Origin: Oscheius dolichura
Taxonomy: Eukaryota; Nematoda; Chromadorea; Rhabditida; Rhabditidae
Assembly: GCA_932521035.1 (NCBI GenBank)
Contig: OW051495.1
Span: forward strand, 6,262,001 to 6,326,000
Length of the DNA: 64,000 nucleotides
Reading direction: 5' to 3'
Shown here one piece after another: positions 11,076 through 24,400 of the stretch. Every line of letters begins with the position of its first letter. Within the stretch, counting starts at the first letter, position 1. The position numbers and the translations under genes are program-made. The notes under the pieces were generated by a model that saw only the letters and a list, made by a program, of their open reading frames with translations, had not been told where the DNA came from and ran no database searches.

Positions 11076-13694
11076 TCAAAGCATCTTCTTCATGGCATCC
11101 ACGTCGTCCTGGAGGAAGCCTCGAGTCTGGTAACGGGCCTCGAGCTCCCTTATGGCCTGCTTCTTCTCGTCTCTCTCGAGCAGTTGGGACAAGATGATGT
11201 CCAGACTACGCGACGAATCCTTGAGGGCATGTTCCAGGGCATCTACACGACGACGGACACTGAATATCGAATAGACCCAATAAGGGAGAGACTGTACCGT
11301 GTGTATTGTTCACACTCCTCCTTGAGGTCCTTCTTCCTGTTGAGCAACTCGCTCATCTCCTCGCTCACCCGGATCATCCCGGTGTCCGTGACCACGTCGT
11401 CCTCCTTCACATCGATCTTTGTGAATGCCTCGATGATGTCCTGTTCCTTATAACCGGCCCTGAAATCTCTCTCCTCTCCCCAATCAGATGTGGCTCCACT
11501 TGATCAGTTCGTTCTTGTATTCCTCGTAGGTGATCATCGGGTCATCCGGGGGATTGGGGCGGGATCCATAGCGCCTGTGCATAATGCGGTTGATCTTCTG
11601 AACAAGCATCCTCCTCCCAGATTATCTGAAATGGATACCTGGCGGACCCAGTCCATCAGGGTCATTTCTCCCTTCTTCTTGGCCAGTTCTCCCTTCACCT
11701 CAACGTAGGAGTCGTTGATAATAGCCAGGAACATGTTCTAAATGGGGATAGGTAAGAGAGAACGTGGGGATTAGTACCAGGAGGACGAAGAAGACAAAGA
11801 AGACGAAACTGACGAAGAAGACGGGGCCGAGGACACGGTTGGCACTTTGGAGGGCCAGGTAGTCGAAGTCTCCCAAGATGGTACGGAGGAGGGCCAGCAT
11901 AGAGCTGACGAAGGAGGAGTAGTCCTCAATCTGAAGAGAGTGACTCCAATCCGGATAAGAGGGGCACCTGGTTGCCGAAGACGAGATATCCGAATTGGGC
12001 ATAGGCGAAGAAGAAGACGCAGAACATCACGGCAAATCCTCCGATATCCTTGGCTGATCGAGTCAGGGTCTCCGAAAGCTGGGACATGGTCTTGTTGACT
12101 GAGATATATTTGAAGACCTAAAGCTTTTCTTTCATCTCCATTTTAATATTGGAGATCCCTTCATAAATGCAATGAAAAGGAGGACAGAACTCCAGTTAGT
12201 GTACTGGATGACAGCCGCCACGGCGTCGTCCATCTGGGCGGTGGTTGTAGTTCCTGTTCTCTTTATTAATCCCGGTGGAGGGGAAAATGTACCGCTGAGG
12301 ATGATGTTGATCCTCTTGGCAGCCACAGTTGTCATGTTGTGGCTGAGGATGACACAGACCACGCCGACGGAGAGGAGGACGACATCTACCAGGTTCCAGA
12401 AAGACTGGAAATAGCGGAGACGGGTCCGGAGGATTTCGATCAGCTCCTCGACGATAAAGAACACCTAAACGTCGATCAACCCCGGATGTCCCTGAAAATA
12501 ACCAAAAATCCGACAAAAAGTCCCTCGCATCCGATAATCCAAACCCCTCGGCCGTCGCCATATCTGATGAGGTCTAGCGGGGTGATAGTCGCCTTGGCAA
12601 TGACACCGCCCATCGGGGGCAACTCGAAGAGAACCCTATCGATTAGAATAGGGGAGAAAAGGAGGAGGATTACTGTATGACACAGAAGATGTTGACATTT
12701 CCGTTGAACATGGCAAAGTCGAAGATAAGAGCTCGGGTACCACGGTCAATGAAACGGACATTCTAAAGAAGTTGACTGTAAGAGGACGGGAGACACCTGT
12801 AGCTGCTGGAGAGAGGCTCGAGCAATGTCCACACCACTGATTGGGAACTCCACATTGAAGCCTCCCCCACCATAGACAGACAACTTTCCGTAAGTGGCCG
12901 AGGTCCCGAGTTGCTCGTCGGAGTAATAGAGAAACCTGTTCTCTTAAACCCAAAAGAGAGGATAACCTACTGCTGGCCACTGCTCCCGATGGTCTCTTGA
13001 TCCTCGTTGCGCTCCGAATACGGCCCGAAACATTCCTTGATCTCCCGTTTGAAGGCACTCACAACAGTGCAGGTGTCGTTTCTCACCTATAGGAGTCTAA
13101 TTAAAAAGAGGGAGACCGACCTTGAGCATTCGAAGAGTCGGGTTACCCAGCAGTTTGTTCTCGAAGAGGACCATCCCCTGCGCGGCCAAGGCGTCGTTGT
13201 TCTCCTGCCAATAGAGTCCCTCCATGACGGTGGCATTCAAGAACTAAAAGGTATCTCCTATTCCAGACGGCTGTCCCCCTTACATCCCAGATGTCGTCGA
13301 TGACATTGACATCGACCAAGTCGGTCCCGTCCCTCTGGGGACACCGGGTGAAGGTGGCCTTGAGGATGCTGTTGTAATAGTACGTCTCGCTGGAGTTCTT
13401 ACAGAAACAGATGTACACGATGATGACCAGGAAGAGGGCGTAGGTTATCATGTTCATCAGATGGGCAGCCGACGCCACCGTTAGGTTCTTTGGGGCTGAA
13501 CAGACCACCACTTTCAACCAAAGGGGGACACCTACCGTGGGCAGCCATGACGGCCTCTTGGATGCTCATCGGCTGCTTCGTGGGCAGCTCTGGTCTCTTC
13601 GGATCTTCGAACATCTCCCCGCCGAGGGTGTTCGTCTCCACAGCCGCGGACACTGGGGCCGGAGGATTCTCATACGCCTCGGCGGCATAGCTCA
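11076..13694 (-). CDS. pkd-2: Polycystin-2 (TRPP cation channel)
   Basis: Start ATG at 13692-13694, about 20 bases after a gtttcag acceptor. The spliced protein follows polycystin-2: a short cytosolic N-terminus, TM1 ([20 protein letters not shown]), the polycystin extracellular domain ([53 protein letters not shown]), TM segments with [13 protein letters not shown] and [46 protein letters not shown], the pore region [34 protein letters not shown], and [19 protein letters not shown]. The C-terminus is an EF-hand-like region and coiled coil ending [10 protein letters not shown]. In nematodes polycystin-2 acts with LOV-1 in the cilia of male sensory neurons. Introns are about 35-50 nt. Orthology is clear; all core regions are present. 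Confidence 0.92.
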
Positions 13695-14131
13695 TCCTTG
13701 GTGGAGGCGCCACCTTCTGAAACAGGCTGTTCTGTAAGAGGAAGCTGAGGAATGGAAGGCGTTGTCGGCTGCCGGGAGAGGCCGAGTGGCTCGGGTTGCC
13801 GGGAGGTATCCAGGCTACCTTGATGGTTCGTCCCGTTTAATGGCCGCTGTTTCCTACAGGTTCTGTGACTCTCTGTGATGTCTCCCCTTGTCTATAGGTA
13901 CCGTAGCCGATAGCTGGCCAATGTTCTCTTGTTTTCAGTACGAAAGACAGCGCCCTCGAGCTAATGGCCGCCTTGGAAGGTGCTGTTAACCCACGCCCTA
14001 TCACATGTTGTTATGGGCAGGGTGGATCATTTGCCTACCATTATCTCTTGATCTCTTTAATTGAGCTATCAGCTCCTCCTCCTCCTCCTCCCCCTCCACT
14101 CCTCTCTGCACCATTCTACCTGCTGTCTCTG
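13695..14131. promoter_or_regulatory. Divergent intergenic region between pkd-2 and the CaaX protein gene
   Basis: About 437 bases with the pkd-2 trans-splice acceptor on its left and a pyrimidine-rich (cctcct)n tract at 14073-14100 before the plus-strand ATG. An open frame extends upstream from 14132 to 13964, but its Pro run reads off the cctcct tract and the gene more likely starts at 14132. Confidence 0.35.
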
Positions 14132-14933
14132 ATGGAGAACGACGCCGACACCTCTCGTCCTGCGATGCCGAGACAGCCTAGCGGCGACCAGCTGGGCTTC
14201 TCCTTCGACGAGCCCCACTTCGCTCCAATTATTCCCAACATCCTCATCATCGAACCGAGTACTCCCGATCGGAGTGATTCATCCAGGAATTCTACTGAAG
14301 AACGTGGCTGTGGTTTCGTGGATCTGGTCCCACCAGAGGAGGATAAAGTGAGTCCTTCATATAATTTTTCGTTGCATCGTTTTTACGTTCAGCAGGAGAA
14401 GGCTCCTGAGGCAGAGAAAAATCAAAAAGAAGAACATCATGAGGGGGAGATCGTAGAAGACATGACGGTCTCTTCGTCGCCCTTGAACGAGAGACACGCC
14501 ATCCGGACTGTTGCCCAGATGACTCCAACTTACGTGGACGATGTTCCCGTCAAGGAGGTTGGTCTTTTTTCTGAAAAGAGATTTAAAGGGTGGCTTCGTG
14601 ATTATCATAAGAGTAGGATCACCACTTATCCGGGTGTTTTAGGTGCTTGATAGAATCCTCACAAAGGAGGCTCTTCCCGTCCGCCCGCCCACCCAACCGG
14701 AGGAGAATCCTCCCTCTCCAAGTCTTCTCCTCCCGCCAGAAAATCTTGAAATTACTTCTGAGCGTATGCCGGTGGTTCAATTCACTCCGGAGTACGTTGT
14801 CCCTGCTATTTTCGTTTTAATATCAATATTTTGCAGAGTAATTCGCGAACACGAGCTGGCCGAAGAGGCTGCCGCAGCAGCCGCCAACAACCGGCGCCTC
14901 GGCCTCTGGGAGAGATGCTGCATCGTTATGTAA
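14132..14933 (+). CDS. Hypothetical acidic protein with a C-terminal CaaX prenylation box
   Basis: Four exons give a protein of about 200 residues starting MENDADTSRPAMPRQPSGD, rich in Pro, Glu and Ser and largely predicted disordered. After introns at about 14347-14393, 14559-14642 and 14791-14836 it ends with a short helix REHELAEEAAAAAANNRR and then LGLWERCCIVM. CIVM is a CaaX box with Met last, which favours farnesylation, and the Cys before it could be palmitoylated, so the protein probably sits on the inner face of a membrane. No known domain is recognised. An alternative upstream ATG at 13964 is in frame but less likely. Confidence 0.65.
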
Positions 14934-14966
14934 AAGGGCACTCCCCAGCTTGATCATAAACACCCG

Positions 14967-15043
14967 GGGTTTGCAACGGGCCGTCCCTCAAAGATTTGAG
15001 AAATTAAAAATATAAAAGTGACGGGCCTGCCCGTTGCAAACCC
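14967..15043 (+). repeat. Hairpin with perfect 15-bp stem downstream of the CaaX gene
   Basis: The arms at 14967-14981 (GGGTTTGCAACGGGC) and 15029-15043 are exact reverse complements, and a second shorter pairing (GGCCGTC with GACGGGCC) continues inwards. The loop is A/T rich and about 45 nt long. It lies about 35 bases past the stop codon. It could be a 3' UTR structure, a small foldback element or a precursor-miRNA-like hairpin. Confidence 0.7.
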
Positions 15044-15353
15044 TGTAAATGCGCCTCTTCCCCATATTTAACTGTTTACCTCCTTACCCCCTCTATTAAT
15101 CTACTTTTATAAACTACTACTCATATTGTGCAGAATACAACAATAAACATTTGCAGGAATCTTTTTGTGGTATAAAAAGAGAGGCGTTGTAATGACGTAG
15201 AGGAGGATTAGAGGTGATGAAAGGGTCGACAACAGGGAAAAAGAAGCACTCTTTTCGACTGTCCGGGGAGTGACGTCGACTGTGCCATTTCCCCTTCTCA
15301 ATGCAGTAAATAGTTGAGAAATCAAAAGATAAGGACAGCGGGAGGTGGGGGAT
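15044..15353. other. Intergenic region between convergent genes, no gene seen
   Basis: About 310 A/T-richer bases between the CaaX gene (plus) and the unknown minus-strand gene at 15354. They presumably hold both 3' UTRs; an AATAAA-like aacaataaac is at about 15139. No coding signal. Confidence 0.35.
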
Positions 15354-15875
15354 CTAGAGCTTCAGGTGCTCATTGATCCGGGTGAGGGCGTCCCTCTGCA
15401 GCTTGAGGTGCTGCTCGGAGGAGGACAGGGGGAATCCTTTGTAGCGGGAGTAGGCCTGGATGAGAAGCAGGCAGATCAGGGCCACGAGGTCAAAGACATC
15501 CTTCCAGGTGGGGGCCGCCTCGAACCTCTTGAAGTCGATACAGATGTGAGAGAGACGGCTCCGGGTACAACGCAGACACCCCGAACCCTGCTCCGGCTTG
15601 AGGTCGTCGATGACGACACGGGTGTATCTGAAGAATCTGATTGAGGGAAAATGATAATAAAAGTGGTAGCACTTTGCAGCGTCTCCTCCGAAGAAGGCCT
15701 TCCCGATTCGGTCGATGAGGTTCAGGGAGATGACCTTCAGTCCCCGGGGGATCTTGTCCCGCGTCCAGGGCCTCAATCGATGGAGAACGAACCGCTGGAC
15801 TGAGCCACACTTCTCCACCAACTTCTGGGTCTCCTCGTCCATTGGAAGGGGAAGGCGGTCGAGCGGCGAGGACAT
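15354..15875 (-). CDS. Unknown protein with one hydrophobic C-terminal segment
   Basis: ATG at 15873-15875 with a TATATAAA box about 25 bases upstream (15901-15910 read on the minus strand). An in-frame 36-nt sequence (about 15643-15678) has clean gt...cag borders and is probably an intron; without it the protein is about 160 residues. It starts MSSPLDRLPLPMDEETQKLV, has a central RCTRSRLSHICIDFKRFEA stretch, a hydrophobic helix DVFDLVALICLLLIQAYSR near the C-terminus, and ends LTRINEHLKL. I do not recognise the family. The single hydrophobic helix suggests a membrane-associated protein. Confidence 0.6.
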   Translation of the reverse strand: MSSPLDRLPLPMDEETQKLVEKCGSVQRFVLHRLRPWTRDKIPRGLKVISLNLIDRIGKAFFGGDAAKCYHFYYHFPSIRFFRYTRVVIDDLKPEQGSGCLRCTRSRLSHICIDFKRFEAAPTWKDVFDLVALICLLLIQAYSRYKGFPLSSSEQHLKLQRDALTRINEHLKL

Positions 15876-16315
15876 GACTCTTCGGACTGCCCAAAACGTC
15901 TTTATATATCATTTACAGCGCGTCATCTGGCCGGGAGAGGCGTTGGATGGACTGACTGTGCCAGAATGACAAACCAAGACAAAATAAAAGACGCCCGTCG
16001 CCAGAAAAGCAGAAGACTGAGGAGATAAAAGTGATTGGATAGACTTTAGGAAAGAGTGAAGGAAGAGATGGTGTGACAGACTGTTGGGGGCAGACATCCT
16101 TATATACTCTTCCTGGAACAGTGGGAGGAATTGGAATTCTTCATAATGAGAGACTGCAGACGGGAGAAGGAATTTCTCCAGATTTCAATGACAAGTAGTA
16201 TTCGCCGTAAGGAGAACAGCTAGAAGACTATGATAAGGCAAATCTCCTCTGGAGAGGATAAGAGAGCCGGCCGGTTCCACTTGGCTCTCTCGATAACATC
16301 GAACCATTTATTAAT
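15876..16315. promoter_or_regulatory. Upstream region with two TATA boxes
   Basis: Two minus-strand TATATAA boxes are visible, at 15901-15910 (close to the ATG of the 15354 gene) and at 16098-16106. The second precedes a 62-codon open frame (15909-16097) with no recognisable domain, so it may mark an alternative upstream promoter. No other gene is seen here. Confidence 0.4.
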
Positions 16316-16678
16316 TTACATGATGGAGCAGTAACAGCACCGCCTCTTGAGGGGATTGTCGAATTGATTGGGTCTCCTTGTAAGCAGATTGTCCCCGGCA
16401 TCTCCTTCCAAAACAAAGCGTATCATTCTAAAAGCAACGGAATGAAAACAGGGAATATTGTAGGGAACAAACTCGGGGATGGTGTTGCTGGTCAGTTCGC
16501 GGCTGATGGCCGCCTCTTGGCGAAGTTGGGCCACCTTCTCGTCCAGGGCGGGGATCAGCTCGGCCAACTGGCCATCGGCCCCACGCTGGATCGAGCGACG
16601 AGAAAGTTGAGAAGGACGATCGGCCGTCGCCAGACGAGGGGTAGTGGTGGCACTCGCAGTGACTTCGGGATCAGACAT
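16316..16678 (-). CDS. Heterotrimeric G-protein gamma subunit
   Basis: Two exons separated by a 45-nt in-frame intron (about 16411-16455) give about 105 residues. The C-terminal two thirds fit a G-gamma subunit: a helix LDEKVAQLRQEAAISRELTS, a second helix leading to EGDAGDNLLTRRP, then FDNPLKRRCCYCSIM. The NPhK-type turn before a C-terminal CaaX box (CSIM) is diagnostic of the family, which pairs with G-beta and is prenylated to reach the plasma membrane. The protein has an unusual Ser/Thr-rich N-terminal extension of about 35 residues (MSDPEVTASATTTPRLATA) and three Cys in the last seven residues. A small unrelated prenylated protein is the alternative. Confidence 0.75.
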   Translation of the reverse strand: MSDPEVTASATTTPRLATADRPSQLSRRSIQRGADGQLAELIPALDEKVAQLRQEAAISRELTSNTIPEFVPYNIPCFHSVAFRMIRFVLEGDAGDNLLTRRPNQFDNPLKRRCCYCSIM

Positions 16679-16950
16679 GGCCAGGGAATAAAGAAGACGG
16701 CGGCGGCCGGAGGGGATTACCCGAAACTCCTAGGTAATTGAAATAACAGCGCGTGATTTGGAACCGTCCTGACGCATATTTGGAGGCCAAAAATTCTAAA
16801 ACAAACTAGGCGGCCCTAATCCCCACAGGTGATCTTTTTATCCCTCCGCGAGCCATTTGCAACACCCGGCCGGACTGGACACGCCAACTGGGACAAGGAG
16901 GCAAAAAGGGAATCCGATAAGGCATTCCCGAGGCGAGATCGTCTGGCACC

Positions 16951-16958
16951 TATAAAAG
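16951..16958 (+). promoter_or_regulatory. TATA box of the cuticle collagen gene
   Basis: TATAAAAG lies 38 bases upstream of the collagen ATG at 16989, in the 310-base divergent region shared with the G-gamma gene (16679-16988). The spacing leaves room for a very short 5' UTR, typical of strongly expressed, stage-regulated collagen genes. Confidence 0.7.
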
Positions 16959-16988
16959 AGGGCTGCCAAGGAGTCTGCCAGTCGCCAG

Positions 16989-18085
16989 ATGAGTCGAGTG
17001 GCTGTCTACCGCCTCCTGGCCTTTGCCGTCTCCATCCTCTCCTTCTGCATCGTCCTCGCCGCCGCGGTCGCCCTCCCCCTCGTCTTCCTCTATGTCCAGT
17101 CAATTCAGAGCTCCCTAAAACAAGAGTTTATCTATTGTAAAGACACTGCGAGGGATCTGCTCGAGGGTGTCAGAGAACTCCAAACATTCGTGGCCTCCTT
17201 CAATAGAACCGTCCGCGAGACGAGGCGGTTCCACAAGGTCCGAAGAGTTTTCCGTGGCCGAGGAACCCACCTGGACCCCGTATCCACCCCGTGCGATCAG
17301 TGTTGTATCCCTGGACCACCCGGGCCTCCTGGAAACCATGGACGACCAGGTAAAAATAGCCTCGCCTTTTCATCAGATTTAGGGAAGCCGGGAAAACCCG
17401 GAGCAGCCGGTCTGAATGGCTTCTCTGGCCTCCTACACCACTGCCCCCACCATGCTGGCTGTTCGAAGTGCCCCAGAGGACCTTCTGGAGAGCCCGGACC
17501 ACCGGGAGTACCAGGAACTCCTGGTTATTCTTTGAAATTTTCGTGTTACAATGCATTTAGGTCGGCCCGGACGTCGTGGACAAGATGGGAAGAATGGCTA
17601 TCCAGGAACTCACAGACAGAAAGGATCGCCGGGGATCAACGGACGGAGAGGGCCCGTTGGACAGCCAGGAGAACCTGGTAGGCACTGAAAATAAGGAAAT
17701 AATTCGATTTTAGGAGAACCGTGTGATTCACTGATTGAAGTAGGAGAAAGAGGACCCGAAGGACTCCCCGGACAACCTGGACTGCCTGGCACACCCGGCG
17801 AGGACGGCAGGGATGGCCGTGACGGTGAGCTACTTCCTCGGCTAGATCAAACGAACTTTTTTAGGTATTCCTGGCAGCAAAGGAGCGTCGGGTTTGGATG
17901 GTCCTCCGGGATTACCTGGTTAGGAAGTACGAAAGTGGTGTCTGAATTTGTGTTTAGGCGTACCGGGAGCAGTCGGCCCTCCAGGAACTGCAGGAGACGC
18001 GGGACAACTCGGAATCTGTCCGAAATATTGTGCAATTGATGGTGGAGTCTTCTTCGACGATGGGATGTTTTTGCGTAGACAATAG
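16989..18085 (+). CDS. Nematode cuticle collagen
   Basis: The N-terminus (MSRVAVYRLLAFAVSILSF, followed by a hydrophobic anchor to about residue 37) is the nematode cuticle collagen N-terminal domain. A basic region RRFHKVRRVFRGRG supplies a subtilisin/furin-type processing site. Then come a Cys cluster (CDQCCIPGPPGPPG), a first Gly-X-Y block, a second Cys cluster (HHCPHHAGCSKCPRGP) and further Gly-X-Y blocks. It ends with a non-collagen tail CPKYCAIDGGVFFDDG and a stop at 18083-18085. Five introns of about 35-45 nt all interrupt Gly codons, as if exons are built of Gly-X-Y modules. It would trimerise in the secretory path of the hypodermis and be cross-linked into cuticle. Confidence 0.93.
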
Positions 18086-18346
18086 ATTCTGCATGTTTCA
18101 ATGTTATTTACGTCTTTCATTTCCTTTTTTTTCATTTTATAGCACGGGTTTCCTCCCCATGTCAAGAATAAATTTTATCGCGCCATTAGACCGGGTTCTG
18201 CCACGAAAAAATATCCTCTCTCAACGGAGCTCAACGGCGGTCGGTATTCCGAGTGAAATCAATGGTTTCTTGCTGTTTTTCGTCATTTTATCTCTTTTTT
18301 CTATCTTCATAAACACACACGACTACGCATAATGTTTCAGGTAATA

Positions 18347-21084
<2,738 letters not shown>

Positions 21085-23589
21085 ATGGCGTTCCTACTGC
21101 TACTCCTCTCTATATTCGGAGCCTGCCAGAGTCTTTTTGTTAACAGGTTTGTGTTACTACTTTTATTTATTTATACAATATATCAAATCTATACTTTCCT
21201 GACACCATTTCCAATCATTGACAGCGATAAATAATTTTTGTTGCTGTTTAGTATCTATTATAGACATAGCTTCTGGTAAAAACCTGAATTACACAGCCAT
21301 CTCTACATTCTGATCCGTTCCACTTTCCTGGCGCCAATCTTCTTTCTTGAAGGCCGTATGCCACTTATATAAGAACTGCTTTCTTTTTGACATTCTCACT
21401 AGCCGTTTAGAAAAGTGAACTTTTGTCAAAGGAAACCGCTTTTCCACATCTAAAAAGACCGAAACAACGAGGGGAAACAAAAACGGTTTTCGGTAAGAGG
21501 GAATGAACTTCGGCCAATATGTTACACTTTGAGGAGATCTAAACAAGCGAATTAGAAATAAAACTGTTGACTGTGGGTCGGCAATTTTTCGGTTTCTTCT
21601 ATTTCTGACTTTTCACACTTGAACCGGAATCAGGTCGGGCGAAATCTAAAAATACTGCCGCCGACCAAGCAGCACTCTTTCTTCGTAGTATCGTCCGCCT
21701 GTTGCCTAAACCCAGGCCTTCGACCACCACACGTGTCAGCTTTTCCAGTTGATCGTGTTTAATAAACACATGCTGGGTGTGGCCTATGGCCAACGGGTCT
21801 TCGGCTGACATCACCCTCCCGATCTCCAGTACCGAGCCCCAACCTGTTCCCTACTTCTCCCTCTTCAATTATTTTCCAATTTCCCAGAGACGCCTCTTCC
21901 TATCGGGAGAATGACCCTGATTTTCAGGACGGGTTGCGGGTCAACGAAGGGATGTCTGTTCAAGCCGCTGGGCTGCGACCCGAACCTCGACTGCACCACG
22001 GCCATCATCTTCTACGTGGTGGGACCCAACCAGCTGCGGCTCGAGATGTCAGCCACGGCCCTCATCCCCTCCGTCCAACAACAATACGTGGCCGTGGCCT
22101 TCTCCCACGACGAAGTCATGGTTGGTCCCCTCCCCCTTCCCGTATCCAGCCCCTCTTCAGGGAGACGACGCGGTGTCGGAGTGTGTCCTGAGTGACATGG
22201 GCCAGCTGTACGGCTTCGAGCCGGAGATCTTCGTCTCGTTCAACAAGGGCAAGAGCAACGACCGCGTCTTCCTCAACACGGTCAGTCCCCTCCCCATCAG
22301 GTGACCCCCCCCCCCCCCCCCCCCCCTTGTTTTCTGTCCATTGACGTCAATCGAGGGCTTCGCAATGTGAGAAAAGTCGAAATAACTCTCTCGGAGAAAG
22401 ATCTACGACCCGGGTGGGATGGGTCGCGCGGAAACCAGATACAGGTTGGAAGGGAAGGAAAAGAGTACGGGGGAAGCAGACGGCGGCTGATTGGTTTAGG
22501 GACGGGCCATTCCAGAACGGTACCGAGTAATCCCATCAGTCGAATCAGCTCTGTCCCACTATTGATCCGACTCCTCCAGGAGACGAGTCCCCTCCCCTGT
22601 CCACTCCTGGTCTTTCGGCCCCGATCATTGGAACATTTTTTCTTCAAAGAGCGCGTACGTGACTCCCGGGCTTTCTCCAATAATTGCCGCCGTATCAGGG
22701 GCAACCAGTTCACGGAAATTTATCGTAAACGATGTCTTTTCTTTGGGAGTTGATCTGTTTGTTAAGAAATCAAAACGAAAACAACGGGGTTGATCTGTTT
22801 CCCTTTCCCGAAATATCGGATCCCATAAATGACGCACTTCCAAGTCAATTGAGAGAGAGAGACGTCAATTTGTCCGTGTATTTACGTAAGTAAACCAGTC
22901 GTGGGAAAACACCTCTTAATGGATATTCTGTGGTCTCTTAAACCGTGAACACTCCTTCTATTTGACAAGGGGACAGCCAGACAACGAAGAGATTTCAGGA
23001 CGAGCACCAGACCCTGATCCGGGACGTGGAGTCGGAGGTGGTCGACGGCAGACTGACGTGTGCCTTCACCCAGCAGATCATCCCGGAGATCGACAACAAA
23101 AACGGACAGATCTGGAGTCTCAACCGGGACTTTTACATCATGGCGGCCACGGGGTCGGCCCAACCCGATGGTGAGAAATCCATCCCCCGATCTCTGTTTC
23201 GTTGATTTCTCTCCCTTATCAAAAGAAGAAGAACTGGCATTAATTAGAACCCGCGCAGTTCCAAACGATATCTAATTTTGAAATGAAGGTCGGGCCAAAT
23301 CGACGAGAGAGCAGCCGGTACTGATCTGCCCGTTTCCAGAGGTCAACGCCCACGACATGAACAAAGGATCGCATTTCTATCCGATGGTCTCAAACAGAAA
23401 AATGAACCCGGCCGAGATGACCGCCGTCTACGTGAGTCCCTCTCCGAAATGCCATTAAAATAACAATTATAGTATGACCTGTCCAAATTTGGCAAGGTGG
23501 AGAAGGTGCCGGCCGCGCCGGCCCCGGTGGCCCGTGGCTCGTCTCTCCTCCTCCTGCCCCTGGTGTTCCTGTCTCTTCTCGTCCTCTAG
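21085..23589 (+). CDS. DOMON-domain GPI-anchored surface protein
   Basis: Exon 1 (21085-21146) encodes a signal peptide, MAFLLLLLSIFGACQSLFVN. After a long intron of about 780 nt the next exon reads TGCGSTKGCLFKPLGC and then AIIFYVVGPNQLRLEMSATA, QYVAVAFSHDEVMGDDAVSE and FEPEIFVSFNKGKSNDR, which is a DOMON domain (beta-sandwich that can bind heme or sugar). A second long intron (about 22282-22990) carries a 22-base C run. Later exons continue the domain (RLTCAFTQQIIPEID, FYIMAATGSA, MNKGSHFYPMVSNRK). The end, a Pro/Ala spacer followed by SSLLLLPLVFLSLLVL and stop, is a GPI-anchor signal. DOMON proteins of this layout are common in nematodes. The exact ligand is unknown. Confidence 0.85.
22305..22326 (+). 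repeat. 22-base poly(C) run in an intron
   Basis: An uninterrupted run of 22 C lies in the second long intron of the DOMON gene, about 25 bases after its donor. It is G-rich on the other strand and could form a quadruplex or i-motif. Its exact length is likely unreliable in any assembly. Confidence 0.9.
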
Positions 23590-24400
23590 TCACTCCTACC
23601 GGATCACTTTCAGCCACACACTGCCCGTTCTAGTCTCGCCCCCTGCCACTCCCCCCAGATAACCCCCAAAATGGTCTCACTAGTTCCGGGCTCATCCCAA
23701 AACAACGCTACGGGTATTCCCTCTCCGATAAAAATAAAGACTTTTCCCCTTACACATTGATTGTCTAACTAATCGAATCAAGATGTTTTGACCGGCGGGT
23801 CACAGACAAAAAGGGAGACAGGGAAAGTGGATGGGGAAGGACGGCCGGGGACTGTTTATGGATGGAACAGGGAAGGAGTTTGCAGGACGGGGACAGACTG
23901 GAGAAGAGGTGATTCGAAGGGGGAGGGAGATACAGCTTTGAGGGGCTCGTACGAGGTCTCCTCTATTGGCGGGGTACCCTGGTTCGTACGAGGACAGCCC
24001 TTCCAATGTACGAGGACTCTACTCGGCCGGAGTACAGCCCAGATTCGAACAGAAATTACGAGGTCTAATCCCCTCCGGATCCAGTTCGTACGAGACAATT
24101 TGTAGCCCTTGAAGAGTACAGAGGACAGGGCACATCGTACGAGGGGGGTGCCGGCTGCCCCTCGTACAAACAGAATGTACAAAATTTAGAGATAAAGGGC
24201 AGACAGGCGATCGGTCAGCTGTTGTGTTACTAGTCAAACAGAGTGCCCTCGGGTCTATTTTAGTTTCAAACAGTATTTGCCCCCGGCCCTAGTACAGGTT
24301 CGTCCGAGCCTTTTTCCCCGATCAACTGACCAATTTACCCAGCTGGGGATGTCCGTTAAAAGCGGGGGAATGGCCGTAGGGTCATCGTCCCCACCACAAT
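23590..24400. other. Intergenic region with a cluster of CGTACGAGG motifs
   Basis: No gene is seen in about 810 bases. From 23946 to 24167 the core GTACGAGG or its reverse complement recurs seven or eight times (23946, 23983, 24008, 24056, 24085, 24135, 24160), several times as the palindrome CTCGTACGAG or TTCGTACGAG, at spacings near 25 or 50 bases. It lies 230-450 bases upstream of the EGF-repeat gene and may be a regulatory array or a decayed satellite. Confidence 0.6.

Noticed and set aside
15909-16097. 62-codon minus-strand frame behind a TATATAAGG box
   Set aside because: No recognisable features; more likely an upstream promoter region of the 15354 gene.
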